NCBI GenBank assembly: GCA_900208305.1
Contig: OAPG01000002.1
Coordinates: 1 to 64,000 of the forward strand
Direction: 5' to 3'
DNA from: Melanopsichium pennsylvanicum
Taxonomy: Eukaryota; Basidiomycota; Ustilaginomycetes; Ustilaginales
DNA length: 64,000 nucleotides
A program made the translations under genes and the position numbers. How positions within the stretch are numbered: the first letter of the stretch is position 1; the number at the start of each line of letters is the position of its first letter. Positions 40,638-51,591 of this stretch are shown here, one piece after another. A model generated the notes under the pieces. The model did not search any database, was not told the origin of the DNA, and saw only the letters and a program-made list of their open reading frames with translations.

Positions 40638-43600
40638 AGCAGAAAAGGAGCAGGCTGAACGCGTTGCCTGCTCGGGTTGGTCGCTGCCAGGTTGTTGGTG
40701 ATACAAGTTGTAGTTGACGTATTGAATACTGTGTTGAGGTGGGTGGAAAAATATCACTCGTGCATAAGCGAAGCCTAGGCCGCTCAGCTTAAAAGCCTCG
40801 TCGGGAGAAGCGTGACTGTCGACTGGAACGGAGTTGACCGTCGCAAGCCAAGGTCTGCGACAGAGTGATGACGCCGATAACAGGAAATACAGAGGCGGCA
40901 GTCGAACGTGAAGACTGGGGATCCAGTAGCGAGAACCAAATTATGGTTAATGAGATTCTGAAGGGGTAAGGGACGAAGAAGAGGAACCAGAAGGAACGTG
41001 GAGGAAGAGGTCAAGGACAGGGGGAAGGGATGAAGAAGACGTGACAGGAACCAGGAAGAAGAGAGGGTAGGAGGGGAGGGGAGGGGAGGGGAGGGGAGGG
41101 GAGGGGAGGGGAGAGGCAGCGGTTAGATGGAAAGGGGCTTACACCGAGACACCAGCGCCGACTTTAGGTCCTTTTAGGTCCTTATGTTGGCCGTGACGGG
41201 ATAGCACAAGTATGATGATCGGACAAAGAGGGAGTACGGTAATGAAGCGATGATGAACGACGTCTCTCCGGTATTAGTTACCCCGAAAGAGCGAAGCGGA
41301 ACAAGGATGTGCGAAGATGCCCTCGTCGGCGCTGTGACGAAGCGCTACCTGGGTCGACCAGAGAGCTACTGCGGGCCCTTCAGAGATGCAAAGGATGCAC
41401 AATGAAGAGTGACGTCGAGTGATAGTGCCCGAAGTTGAAGGGTGGGAGTGACAGTGCAAAATGAAGAGGGCGCAATATCGGCGGGTGCCTAATTGTGGCA
41501 AAAATGGTGTTCCGTAAAGAGCAAGATGAAGGCGCTTTTTGCGCCTAGTTGCAGGTGATGGAGGAGCTGAGTGGAAACGAAAGGCTGACGCAGAGATCTG
41601 AGGGAAAGCCGAGCACGTCGTGAGTCAGATCGTGAAGGTCGCGACGGATAAGACGACAGCGATGGGGCAGCCTAGTCTCACAATGGTCCCAGGGTCGAGC
41701 AGATGCTGGAACGTTCTTGCTAGCGTCTGGCGTCCACCGCCTTGTCACTATGCAGCAGGAGAAGGTGTGATGTGTGTAAAATGCAAGAGCGCCCACAATA
41801 TTAGAGCAGACGATCGGGCTGATGGCGTGGGAGCTCGACGGAACGCCCAACTTTTGTAGTAAATTAAGCGACGGCAGTATAGAGGGTCTGAGACGGCAGA
41901 AAGCTGAGCCACGAGGGAGTAATGAACCTGGACGGAAGAGCGGATCAGCCTGATCGAGATGAATGAGCTTTTTCGGAAGGTTGAAAATGGGTGATTAGGT
42001 CGCCCCGGGTATGAAGTGGGCTTGATGAACTGTCAAGACCTCGTTGATATGGAAGCCACTACGAAGGCAGGGGCATGAGGCGTGGTCGTTTCTTCGCGGA
42101 CACAACGGCGACTCTTTGGCACACGCAGAAAGGCCAATCGAATAGGTGATTGTCGCAGCTTCTGGTGCTGACGACCGATAACAGTAGTGGTGCTGACCGT
42201 AGAGGAGATGATGTGATGGTGATGATGAGGATGCAATGGGTGAGGTTAGGTGCGGGCGACATCCAGCTAAGTGCTGTTGCTCCTGCTCGTGCTTGTCCAA
42301 GTATGAAGGGGGGAAGACTGGCGTCCTGCGACGCCAAGCGTCGTGTTCGGCTCAACAGACTCTCTTAGCTGTATCGAAGCCACTTCAGCTGTGGAATTGA
42401 ACGTCTAGACTGGGATCGACGGATGTTTGACTGCGAGCACAGAGGATGTAGGTGGCGGATGTGAGAAGGGGAAAGAGCGAAGAGCGAAGCGCCTTGGTCG
42501 GGCGGAGCAACAGAGCGGATGGGGGGAGCGGAATCGTGCACGAGGAAGTAGAACAGGAGCAGATGCAGGAGGCAGTAACTACGTCAATGTTGTAAATATG
42601 CAAGGCAAGCCAGCCACCACACGCAACCAATCACAGCCAGCCGAGCAGTTCTGTCATCCGACTCAGCCGGGAAACATTGGGTGTGGTCTTGGTATCACTT
42701 GGGTGAATAGCTTCGAGAAGGCGGTCGGTGGGCACGCGGCTCTATCATCCGCTCGACTGGGCATGCATGAGGCTTAAGACTCGAGAGCGATACAAAAAGA
42801 ATGAAAAAACAAACTCATGAGGGCGCCACGGGTGGCTTGCAAACAACAGGGGGAATATCCATTCATTCAAGACATGAAGCAAATCAGATCGGAAATAAGT
42901 GCATTGCTCTTGAGCGCAGTCGAGAGAATCTATATAGCTGGAGGTTACCCAGAATTTTGGGGAAAGCGGTCGAGTCCAAGCAAGGCAAGGACAGAGGGAG
43001 GGAAACCGAGCACATCAGCGACTGCAATCGCCAGGCAAGGGCCACGAGATGCGGATGACTGCTTCCCTCCTATGTCCTTCTGCAGATCAGACGATGCCAA
43101 TGCCCACGACAGCCAACGAACTCGTCTGACCACGCCCGTACACGATCCGAACCAGGGAAGAAAAATCTGCGTGCCGGTGGACCTGCACCTCTCAAATTGT
43201 CCTCACTACGCCGGTGGCCTTGGAATCCATCACAAATAGATTCCATAGAAGTTCTGGGATTTCCCGAACTGGGAAAAGCGAGACGAACGCGTAGTCTCAT
43301 CTGAGAGGTATGCTTCGCTTTGGACTGAAGCGAGCGTTAAAGTGTGCAAGGAGATGGAAAGAAGGAGCACCCACGACAAGACAGATGCAGTAGCATGCCA
43401 TGCGGAATCATTTCAAGCGAAGAAGCATGGCCATTGAGATACCCTCGAGACACAATATCGAGATTTCTAGCAGTGTTCGTCATTGAGTCCAAAGCCAGAG
43501 ACATGTCTCATAGATGAAGCAACACAAGAACCTGCTCAGGATGACAGTCATTTCGTCTCGTCTTGGCATGCTTGCGCTTTGTCTTGTCGCTGCACCCTTG

Positions 43601-46600
43601 TGTCGGGCTCGATAAACATGGCCTTTGCTGCTCAGATCTGAAATTGCAACTTGGCAGGGCAGTCATGGGCCAAGTCGAGGCGAGGTGCAAGATATCTCAA
43701 GCGAGGATACGTTGCAGCACAAGCGAGGCGAGATGACGCAAAGGTGAGATGAGGTGATTAGCACCCCATGTTAATCTTTTGTCACTGTGATCCAGATGGC
43801 TTGAGAGTTGGGTGTGATACTCTCGATCACATGGCTCAAATTCGACCGTACGGTCCCGAGAGAGTGGGACAGTCCGAGCGCAAGTCTAGAAAAGGGTGAG
43901 GGAATGCGGGCAATGGAATGCCGCTTTGGCAGGCGATTGCAAAGGCGAAAAATGCAGCAATGTGTATTCCGACAAGAGCGAACCGTGGTCTTGGTTTCAA
44001 AATAAAACGAGCACAAAGGGAGAGAAGAAGAGGGAGGAGAATGCTTGTTCATTAAATTGTTCTTATTCTGCTGTATCTTGAATCAATTGAAATCGTGCTG
44101 ATTCGAGTTGAACAAGATGCGGTTGCGGTTTATCAGATGAGCCTTGTCTAGCTGGGCAATTGACAGGTGACAGTCATAGTTAACATTCCGACGCGGCGTA
44201 ACTCCTTTTCCAACCCAGCTACATTAAGCATGCTTATAGGCATTGAAACAGTCTCGACCCTGCACAAGCTTCTGGTTCCGAATTTTTGGTTCTGGCCGGC
44301 GCGGTCGTCGGATCCACAAAATACAAAACTGAAGGATTTATTAAATATAAATTAAAAATAGATTGAAAGTCAAGACGTGAGGGAATTTGGAGCTTGGTCA
44401 GTTAAGTTTTGATTAAAATGTTAGCGAGTTACATTAGACGAAGTCTCGATTGCAGGGTCGCGTTATAATACAGTGCAGTTTCAACACAAATCCTGGGAAC
44501 CGCTGCAGCTGTCAACTCAACCTCAGCTCGCCCTGTCTCGCGGATTTTAGCAAAATGTACACGCGTCCATGCGTTCCATGGCTTCGACAAGCGATCTCTC
44601 CTCGCATAACCCTGGCTCGGCCTTTGATCTCGGTCTGTACGTCACCTCCTGTTCGCAACATATAGTGACTTTGCATTTGGTCAACGGTCAGAGTCCTCCC
44701 TCCTGCGTCGGATAAGAGTCGCCTGTGCGCTGCGACACTAGTCAATCATACTATTGACTGGCGAACTCGTAGCATCTCGATTGGGAAAGCATGGTTGAGC
44801 GTCCAGAACACGTCCATCACATCACCGTTGCAACACCCGACCTGGATATGAGGTTTTGTGCTTTGTGTAGGCACGTTTAAGTCTGACTAGGAGAGGGCAT
44901 GCGTTCGTGCATCGCAATTGAGGTCGTCGACGACCTCGCCTCGACGGCTCTACGCTTTTTCGACAGTCCAATGCACACAGCATTCGCAAAGCCACAAAGA
45001 GAAACAAGAAGGGGGGAAGAATCTCGCAATTAGGTTTGAAATCGGATCTTTTGTGGTACGGTGGCTGCTAGAATATGCACCGCCAACTTTCAGGCGCAGT
45101 CGCGCGGGACTTTTGCTCCGGGTGGGTTGAGGCGGCGATTGAGACGCAACGGCAATTGGGATGCAGCGGCAATTGGTCTGTCGTATTGACACATCGCCAA
45201 ACAAACAATGCAATCCTCAGGCCATAGATGCCAGAATAAAATCTCGCACAATCTTTGGGTTCCTTGAACCAATTCAGAGAAGAGCGTGTAATATCTTGTC
45301 GACACAAATCTGTTGCCTTTGCCTTTCCGAAATGACCAGAGGGCAAGGAGGAGCGTCACGCTTCCACGGGGTGTATGAGCCGAGATCAACCTACCCGGGC
45401 TGTCTCCTAGTCTCTCTGTCTAATCCAAAGGTTTGGCTCTTTGAAGTGATAACGTAGCAGCGCTTTCTCGGCGAGACTTGTAACATTCCTTCGGCGCATA
45501 GGACGGGACGAAAGAAAATGTAAATCTTTAAACCCTTAAAAAGATACCACTTTCACCAGGGCCATACTATGTACTGTGTTCTGCCACTCCAGATCAATTA
45601 CTTTCACTTGGCAACACATATAATAAGCCTAAGTGACACAATCAAACAGCAACGGGGAAGACGTCAAAGCGAATGGCTGAACCTTTGACCGACTACAGTG
45701 GACGGTGAGTGCGCGGCAGACGTTGAACTGTAACGGGATTGCGTTGCTCTTCACCATCCATTTTTAATAAAAACATCTTTCTCGGCCTCCTTGCAGCGGA
45801 ATGAATTGCCACGCTCCCCTCGCTTGAGTTTCGTGGCCACGAAAGCGTGGGCGGAACCAGGTCATCGTGCGTTGGCGAGTTCAAATTCGACCGCCTTGGC
45901 GAGTTTTGGAACTCGTTCCTGGTTTCGAGAACATGGCCTTGTCTTTCGAACAAAGCAAAGCACGCACTGCCGAACGGCCGGACTGCGGAGAGAAGTCCGA
46001 GAGAAAGAAGTCGCGCGATAATTAGGGGGAGTGGATACAACCCGCTTTTATCGTGCACCTCGTTCTCAGCTGTGAGCTGACCAACGTTTGCACTTGATTT
46101 TGATGACGACGGCTAGAAACGAATCCGTGTCATGACAATCGAGGATGGAAAGAAGCTTGACAGGCACATCGGATCGGCTGAGCAATGTTCCCGGGCATAT
46201 CGATGTTTGCAACGAGTTCGACGGGTGAGAGTCGGACAATTTTCCAGCACCAAATGATTAATCACCTGTCAGAAATTGCTTTGGTCGGCGAACATATGAG
46301 AAGATCAGCGAAGCAGCTGCCGCGCAACCGCCAGAGGCTTGCCCGGTCCGTGCAAGCCACCCTGCCGTGACATGTCGACCAACGTCGAGGCGCCCAGCGC
46401 GCGGCTCCTTCACGCCCCCCGTCCACACGTCAAGCAAGTGGTAAGCCGACCTCCAGCATGCCAGGACAGGTTGAAGAATGTCTCACGAGCACAAGTCTGC
46501 CCTTTGACTACCATTCAGTCCATCAATACAGAATGCGCCGAGTGTCAACCCATGGCGAGTATTTGAATGGTAACGTGGCGTGACAACGAATGCAGCTGCA

Positions 46601-47767
46601 CTGCGTCAAGAGACAGCGAAGTCTATCAGGTCTGAGACAGTCATGTGCAATGCGAAAATGGCAATTGTCAAAATCAAAATAAATTAGTTAATTAATCAAT
46701 TAAAAAAAGGGGCAATGTGGCCTAAGCATCGACGTTCTCCGGCAACCGGGAGAGTCTCGCTTAGACACACATCTTGCCCGGATCTCACCGTGGCTGCACA
46801 ACTGAGCCTAAAGCATAAAAGCGCTCCGTGGGCGCTTGAACTCTCGAGTCGCCGCCGCCGCCGCCACGAAATTTGATCTCGCATCGCCGCCACGTTACAA
46901 TGCTTGCTTGTTCGATTCTGTCTTAGCGAGGAATCGTGGCGCAAAGGTGCATTGCTTGCCTCATCACGCCAAGACATGGTGGGGGCCGATCCGGTCCAAG
47001 TTTGCTTGGCATCTACAAAAGTGGCGTTCATCACACTGCAGCTTTCCTCCTTTCTTTCTTTGTCTCAGTCTCGCCGGGCAGAGGGTAAGATCCACTTTGA
47101 TTTTCCAACACTTTGTATGAATAGCTATTTTTTTAAAGTCAGAGTCGAGTACAGATGGCTTCTATTGGTGCGTTAGCACCGGTCTCCGCAAGCCAATGAC
47201 GGAATAAGGTCCGGGTTTTTTTTTAAAGGCATTTGCTCCCTGTGCGGACTATGCATCAGGGGGCTAGATCATCCGATATGTACGCGCAGGGACGAGTATT
47301 ACATGCCACCACTTACGGCAAAATCAAGTGCGGCAAACCCATTCCACCTGTGAGGAGAAAACCGTGTGTCCATTTCTGGATCTCACCGACGTCCTTGCGA
47401 AGTAATGGCACGAAATAGATGTCGCAGCGGTCACCTATATAGTCGTTTGCATGAAGCTCGCGCATGCCGGCGAGCCAGGTATTTGACCGGTGATAGCAAA
47501 AATCAGGGATAGGGATGATGTTAGGTTGAAGCGCTCAACATCAGTTTTAGTGATTTTGCTTGCGCACGGTGCAGCAGAGCAGCGGCGCAGCACAAGCTAA
47601 GCTGCACCACTGATATGCGAAACCACGCGGATTCCGAGACCACGATACTCCCAATTACAGCGCAACAGACACAAGCTCAGACAAAGGCGTCAACTGATCA
47701 CTAACATATATCACAGAAGTATCGTCGCTTGATCAAGGTGAGCTTCAATCACCTCCTGTGAGCAACC
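40638..47767. other. 7.1-kb region without a recognisable gene
   Basis: No frame above about 140 codons and none with a motif. It holds the G-rich array listed separately, CT-rich sequence next to the AT-hook gene, short AT-rich segments near 44330-44360 and 46673-46707, a near-duplicate 16-mer around CGGCAATTGG at 45139-45175, and a GCC run near 46849-46865. Long 5' regions of this size are known for developmental regulators in smuts. It could also hide an lncRNA gene, an origin or a decayed repeat; I cannot decide. Confidence 0.5.
41071..41114 (+). repeat. (GGGGA)n pentamer array, possible G-quadruplex
   Basis: About eight copies of a GGGGA unit in a row on the plus strand, each with a G4 block. 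On the minus strand it is C-rich and lies about 430 bp upstream of the AT-hook gene's start, probably in its promoter or leader. Four or more adjacent G4 blocks with one-base loops meet the usual quadruplex rule. Confidence 0.93.
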
Positions 47768-49429
47768 ATGTCTTCAGCCTTGGATGTCTTCACCGCGCAG
47801 CTTCAGCACGTATCTAAGCAACCCAACAACAGCCGCATCTTTGCATATGACTCGCTCATCTCCGAGCTACTGTCACAACCCTCATCCAATCTCAGTCGTA
47901 ACGACCTTCTCGAAGCAATATCAGCATATCTTCGTCATGCTGTTTTTAGCGAACAGAATTCCACTGGAGGAGGCCTTGTCATCGGTCGTCAGGCGCTCAC
48001 TGCACTCGAACACCATGCTGGTCGTATGGCTGAAGAGCATGCAAGTCGTCAACGGGATAGGGATCGTATGCAAGACGATGAAGACGAGAGTGTGCCTCCC
48101 ATCGCCGATAACGACACAAGACGGCGGATGCTAGAGAACGCACTGGAACAGCTGCAGCCGAGGGTATTGAGTTTCGAAGAACAGGCAAGTAGCCTTCGCA
48201 TGCAGCTGGCTAGTCTGTTGGAGGCGGAAGAGGATTGGATCGAGGCAGCACAGGTGCTGTTGGCGATTCCACTGGATTCGGGACACAGGCATGTTTCGGA
48301 TCACTTCAAGCTGTCGATCTACGTCCGCATCGTCAGACTGCTTCTGGAGGGCGATGACCCTGTATCAGCAGATCTATATCTTAAACGAGCGAGCATGATC
48401 ATTCACAACGTCCCTGGCGCCCTTCCTTCCCACTACCAGCAGGAACAGCAAACCGCCACCTCATCCTCCCCAAGCGCTGACCCTGAGGACGCTCAAGAGG
48501 CGTCCGGCTCAAGCACATCCCACCAGAAGTTGGAAGAGCCAAAAGTGCTTGGTCTACAATATCGTCTATCTCAAGCCCGAATCTACGATTCACAGCGACG
48601 CTTTGCGGAGGCAGCCATCCGCTACCACGAACTGTCCTACGTACCGGAGATCGACGAAGACGACCGCTCCATGATGCTCTCCGCTGCCGTCACTGCCTCG
48701 ATCCTCTCTCCTGCCGGTCCGCAACGTGCGCGGACCTTAGCAACGCTCATGCGAGATGACCGTGCACCATCGTTGACTCAGTACACTATTCTTTCTAAGG
48801 TGTTTTTGGATCGCGTAATCAGGTCGGATGAGATCAAGAGCTTCGAAAGACTACTCTCCCCGCATCAGATAGCTAGGCTTGCACCCTCATCTGGACCGGC
48901 CTCGGTCAGCAGCTCGATGCCGGCGGAGGAAGGAGCAGGGAAGACGGTGAGACATGCTCCGTCGACAGTCTTGGACAGAGCAATGATTGAACACAACGTT
49001 CTCTCCGCCTCGAGGCTGTATGACAACATCACTCTGGCCGGACTTGGCGCATTGGTGGATTTGAGTCCAGAAGGGGCGGAGGATATTGCTCGGAAGATGA
49101 TCATGCAGGGTCGACTGAAGGGTTGGATTGATCAGGTTGGTTCCGGTGGAAGCGGAGGCGGAGTACTGTTCTTTGTTGATCAAGATCGAAGCAAGGAAGG
49201 CGAGACGACTGCGGGCGGTCTGGAGGCGACCAAAGCGGAGGGAGGCGGGGATGGCAGTGGAGGTGGAGCAGGCGAATGTAGCATCAGCGGAGGTGCAGTT
49301 GATGTTGATACGAAGTGGACAAAGAGATGGGACCAACAGATTGCACAAGTAACCGGCGCACTGGAAGAGGTGTGTCAGCGAATCAACAAAATGGAAGCAA
49401 CCTCAGCTTCGAGCATGGCAGCGCAGTAG
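47768..49429 (+). CDS. CSN4: COP9 signalosome subunit 4 (PCI domain)
   Basis: Intronless, 553 residues. CSN removes Nedd8 from cullins and so controls SCF-type ubiquitin ligases. The helical-repeat hallmark of Csn4 is clear at about 153-210: LEAEEDWIEAAQVLLAIPLD followed by LLLEGDDPVSADLYLKRAS. The repeats continue in YRLSQARIYDSQRRFAEAAI. The PCI winged-helix end is at about 400-470: IEHNVLSASRLYDNITLAGL, then GAEDIARKMIMQGRLKGWID. Two fungal-specific inserts are present: an acidic DRDRMQDDEDES stretch near 100 and a Gly/Glu-rich stretch near 485-510. The C-terminal helix (WDQQIAQVTGALEEVCQRIN) is the subunit-bundle helix. The protein is longer than the usual about 400 residues because of the inserts. 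Confidence 0.93.
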   Translation: MSSALDVFTAQLQHVSKQPNNSRIFAYDSLISELLSQPSSNLSRNDLLEAISAYLRHAVFSEQNSTGGGLVIGRQALTALEHHAGRMAEEHASRQRDRDRMQDDEDESVPPIADNDTRRRMLENALEQLQPRVLSFEEQASSLRMQLASLLEAEEDWIEAAQVLLAIPLDSGHRHVSDHFKLSIYVRIVRLLLEGDDPVSADLYLKRASMIIHNVPGALPSHYQQEQQTATSSSPSADPEDAQEASGSSTSHQKLEEPKVLGLQYRLSQARIYDSQRRFAEAAIRYHELSYVPEIDEDDRSMMLSAAVTASILSPAGPQRARTLATLMRDDRAPSLTQYTILSKVFLDRVIRSDEIKSFERLLSPHQIARLAPSSGPASVSSSMPAEEGAGKTVRHAPSTVLDRAMIEHNVLSASRLYDNITLAGLGALVDLSPEGAEDIARKMIMQGRLKGWIDQVGSGGSGGGVLFFVDQDRSKEGETTAGGLEATKAEGGGDGSGGGAGECSISGGAVDVDTKWTKRWDQQIAQVTGALEEVCQRINKMEATSASSMAAQ

Positions 49430-49506
49430 GCACACAATCCACCTCGACCTTGACAATGCAATGGCTCTTATCACCCGGTTACTATGATGACACCTAGACT
49501 CTTTTG

Positions 49507-49566
49507 CTGCATGTGTATGACCTGCATGTGTATGTCCTGCATGTGTATGTCCTGCATGTGTATGTC
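49507..49566. repeat. Four tandem copies of a 15-bp unit (CTGCATGTGTATGTC)
   Basis: Units at 49507, 49522, 49537 and 49552. The first ends in GAC, the rest are identical. It lies 78 bp after the CSN4 stop, so possibly in its 3' UTR. Confidence 0.95.
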
Positions 49567-50870
49567 CCGCAACAAGCGATTCTGAATGCTTTGGCGCCTT
49601 TCACGGCCGATGAGGGTGAAGGGTGATGTGGCTCGGCCATGCACGAGCAGTGCAATTGTCACTTGGCTACGGCGCGGAAAGAAGGCAAGGGTGCGGTTCA
49701 AATGAGGGTGCCCGAGAGCGAAGCTGCTGTCTTCGGAAACAAGCCGACACTAAGTATGAGGATGTATCTCATCAAAGGACGTGCGCCTCACGTTGCACTG
49801 CCCCTTTTCTCCTTGGCGCCCGATTTAGAATTTCGACGTGTCCAAGCGGTGCGATCGGCAAGACTTACAGACTGATGCCGAGCACGCTTCTTCTGTGCAG
49901 ATCATGGTTGGACCTAAAGAAAGAGCTGGGTTGTATGCGAAACCGACACTTGAGAGAGAACAACAAAGAAATAGCCAGCGTGCAGTCGAGCCTTTCAACT
50001 TGAAGAGATAAAAGATGGTGGCAGTTTCTATGCAAATCAGACAAACGCTTGCCCGAGGCCGAAATGCAGATCTCCCGCCGGGCACCCGTGGCTCGGTTTA
50101 AATCTTGGTGTCTATTGTTTGAACTCGTCGCCTGTTGCCTGCTGTTTCAGAGTTGGGTGCTTTCATTCTTTTTCCTTGGATGAGGGTTAATGAAAGGTGC
50201 TAGCAGCAAAGACGTGCAGAGAACGAGAGGCACAGGCGCGGGAACAGTAGCACTGCGGTGGAATATGGAACACATTGTATGTGTTCCACGAACCACGAGC
50301 CTGGGCTGTGTTGCATCTTCGGCAGCTTCGCGTCGAATAAACAGAGTGGCAGGCAAAGACAAAGACAAAAGACGCGACAGACCATGCCTCGCGGGATTGA
50401 CCAGCATCGACATTTCAGAAAACAACAGCTGATGAATCCATACGCTAAGAATCATCGTCCGCAATCCTTTCACTTGGACTCGTTTTCCCTCTCAACAGGA
50501 GTGAAAAGGAGCTCCAAAAACTGGAGACACGGATCTACGAAGGCCATGACCACGCAAAGAACTTCTGGCCTTCAAAAGATTTATCAGCCTTGAGATTGCC
50601 TATTTGAGTCTTTGCTCCATTTTGCGCTACCCTCCTGAGCGCAGGCGTGGTTGCTTGTCATCTGCGATCTAGTCCGACGGTGGAAGACACCCGTTGCAAT
50701 TTTCATGTCAAGTGAGTCGACTTGGTTGAAATTTGTTGGCATGAAGACCCCTGCTGTGTTGCTCCAAAAGACTTTAAAAAAATAAATAAGTAAATAAATA
50801 AATAAAAAAGGGAAAGAAAAAAAGCAACGTGGGGAGTTTCGGGTTGAGGCCCACGCAGATGCAACGCATT

Positions 50871-50930
50871 ACAGTATTCTGATTTACAGTATTCTGCTTT
50901 ACAGTATTCTGCTTTACAGTATTCTGCTTG
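50871..50930. repeat. Four tandem copies of a 15-bp unit (ACAGTATTCTGCTTT)
   Basis: Units at 50871, 50886, 50901 and 50916. The first has one change (GATTT) and the last differs at its end. The unit sequence is unrelated to the 49507 array, but length and copy number are the same. Confidence 0.95.
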
Positions 50931-51591
50931 CACCTAACTTAGTCACGATTGAATGTGTGCTCTCGTGTCAAAGGGTCAGAAATCACTTTGACCTGAGACT
51001 CTCAACCTTTGATTGTCACTATCACTATCAACATCGCTGTTACTTTCACTGGTCATCCTCAACTACGCTCCCCTTCTCACCTTCACCTTCACTAGCGCTG
51101 CGGCGGCAGTCTCGACTGATCATCGCAGCTCGTCCGTAACCAAAGTGGCGTCGTAGGAGTGGTTTGAACTCCAAAAGCGCAGGCCAACGCCAGTCAATCG
51201 AGGCGTAGGTCTCTGCAACAGGTTCTGCATTAAGACAGCAGCTTTCGTCGATCTCGGCGCCAATTGAACAGCCTCAAACAAAGTCGTGCCTTCGCTGTAA
51301 CTCTCACTTTCGCTCTGCGTCCTACGCTTCACTCACTCGCCTTTCTCGGGCCGAATTACCAAGTCTGACAGTTGCGGAACGCAGCTATCTCTGGGCTGCC
51401 TTCTCCAACCACTCTCGCTTCTTCCGCCTCAGTTTATGCCAAGGTGAAATACTGCGTGCTGGTCGCCTTGACAGAAAGCAGACGGCTCATCGCTTCCATT
51501 CACGATACATCCGCGCCATCGACCAACCCACGAGCATTAGATCGGACACTTCAAGTTGGAGAGCAGCCGTCTCTGAGGGCATCCTCTCGCC

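Larger units (their letters stand above)
49430..51591. other. 2.2-kb intergenic interval with two 15-bp tandem repeats
   Basis: Apart from the two tetrameric 15-bp repeats and an AAAT-type low-complexity stretch at about 50775-50810, I see only short frames without motifs. The last 300 bases are the promoter/leader of the membrane-protein gene at 51592. Confidence 0.55.

Noticed and set aside
42427..43239. Open frames of 116 and 140 codons in the 7-kb gene-free region
   Set aside because: No recognisable motif, poor codon use and no plausible splice partners.
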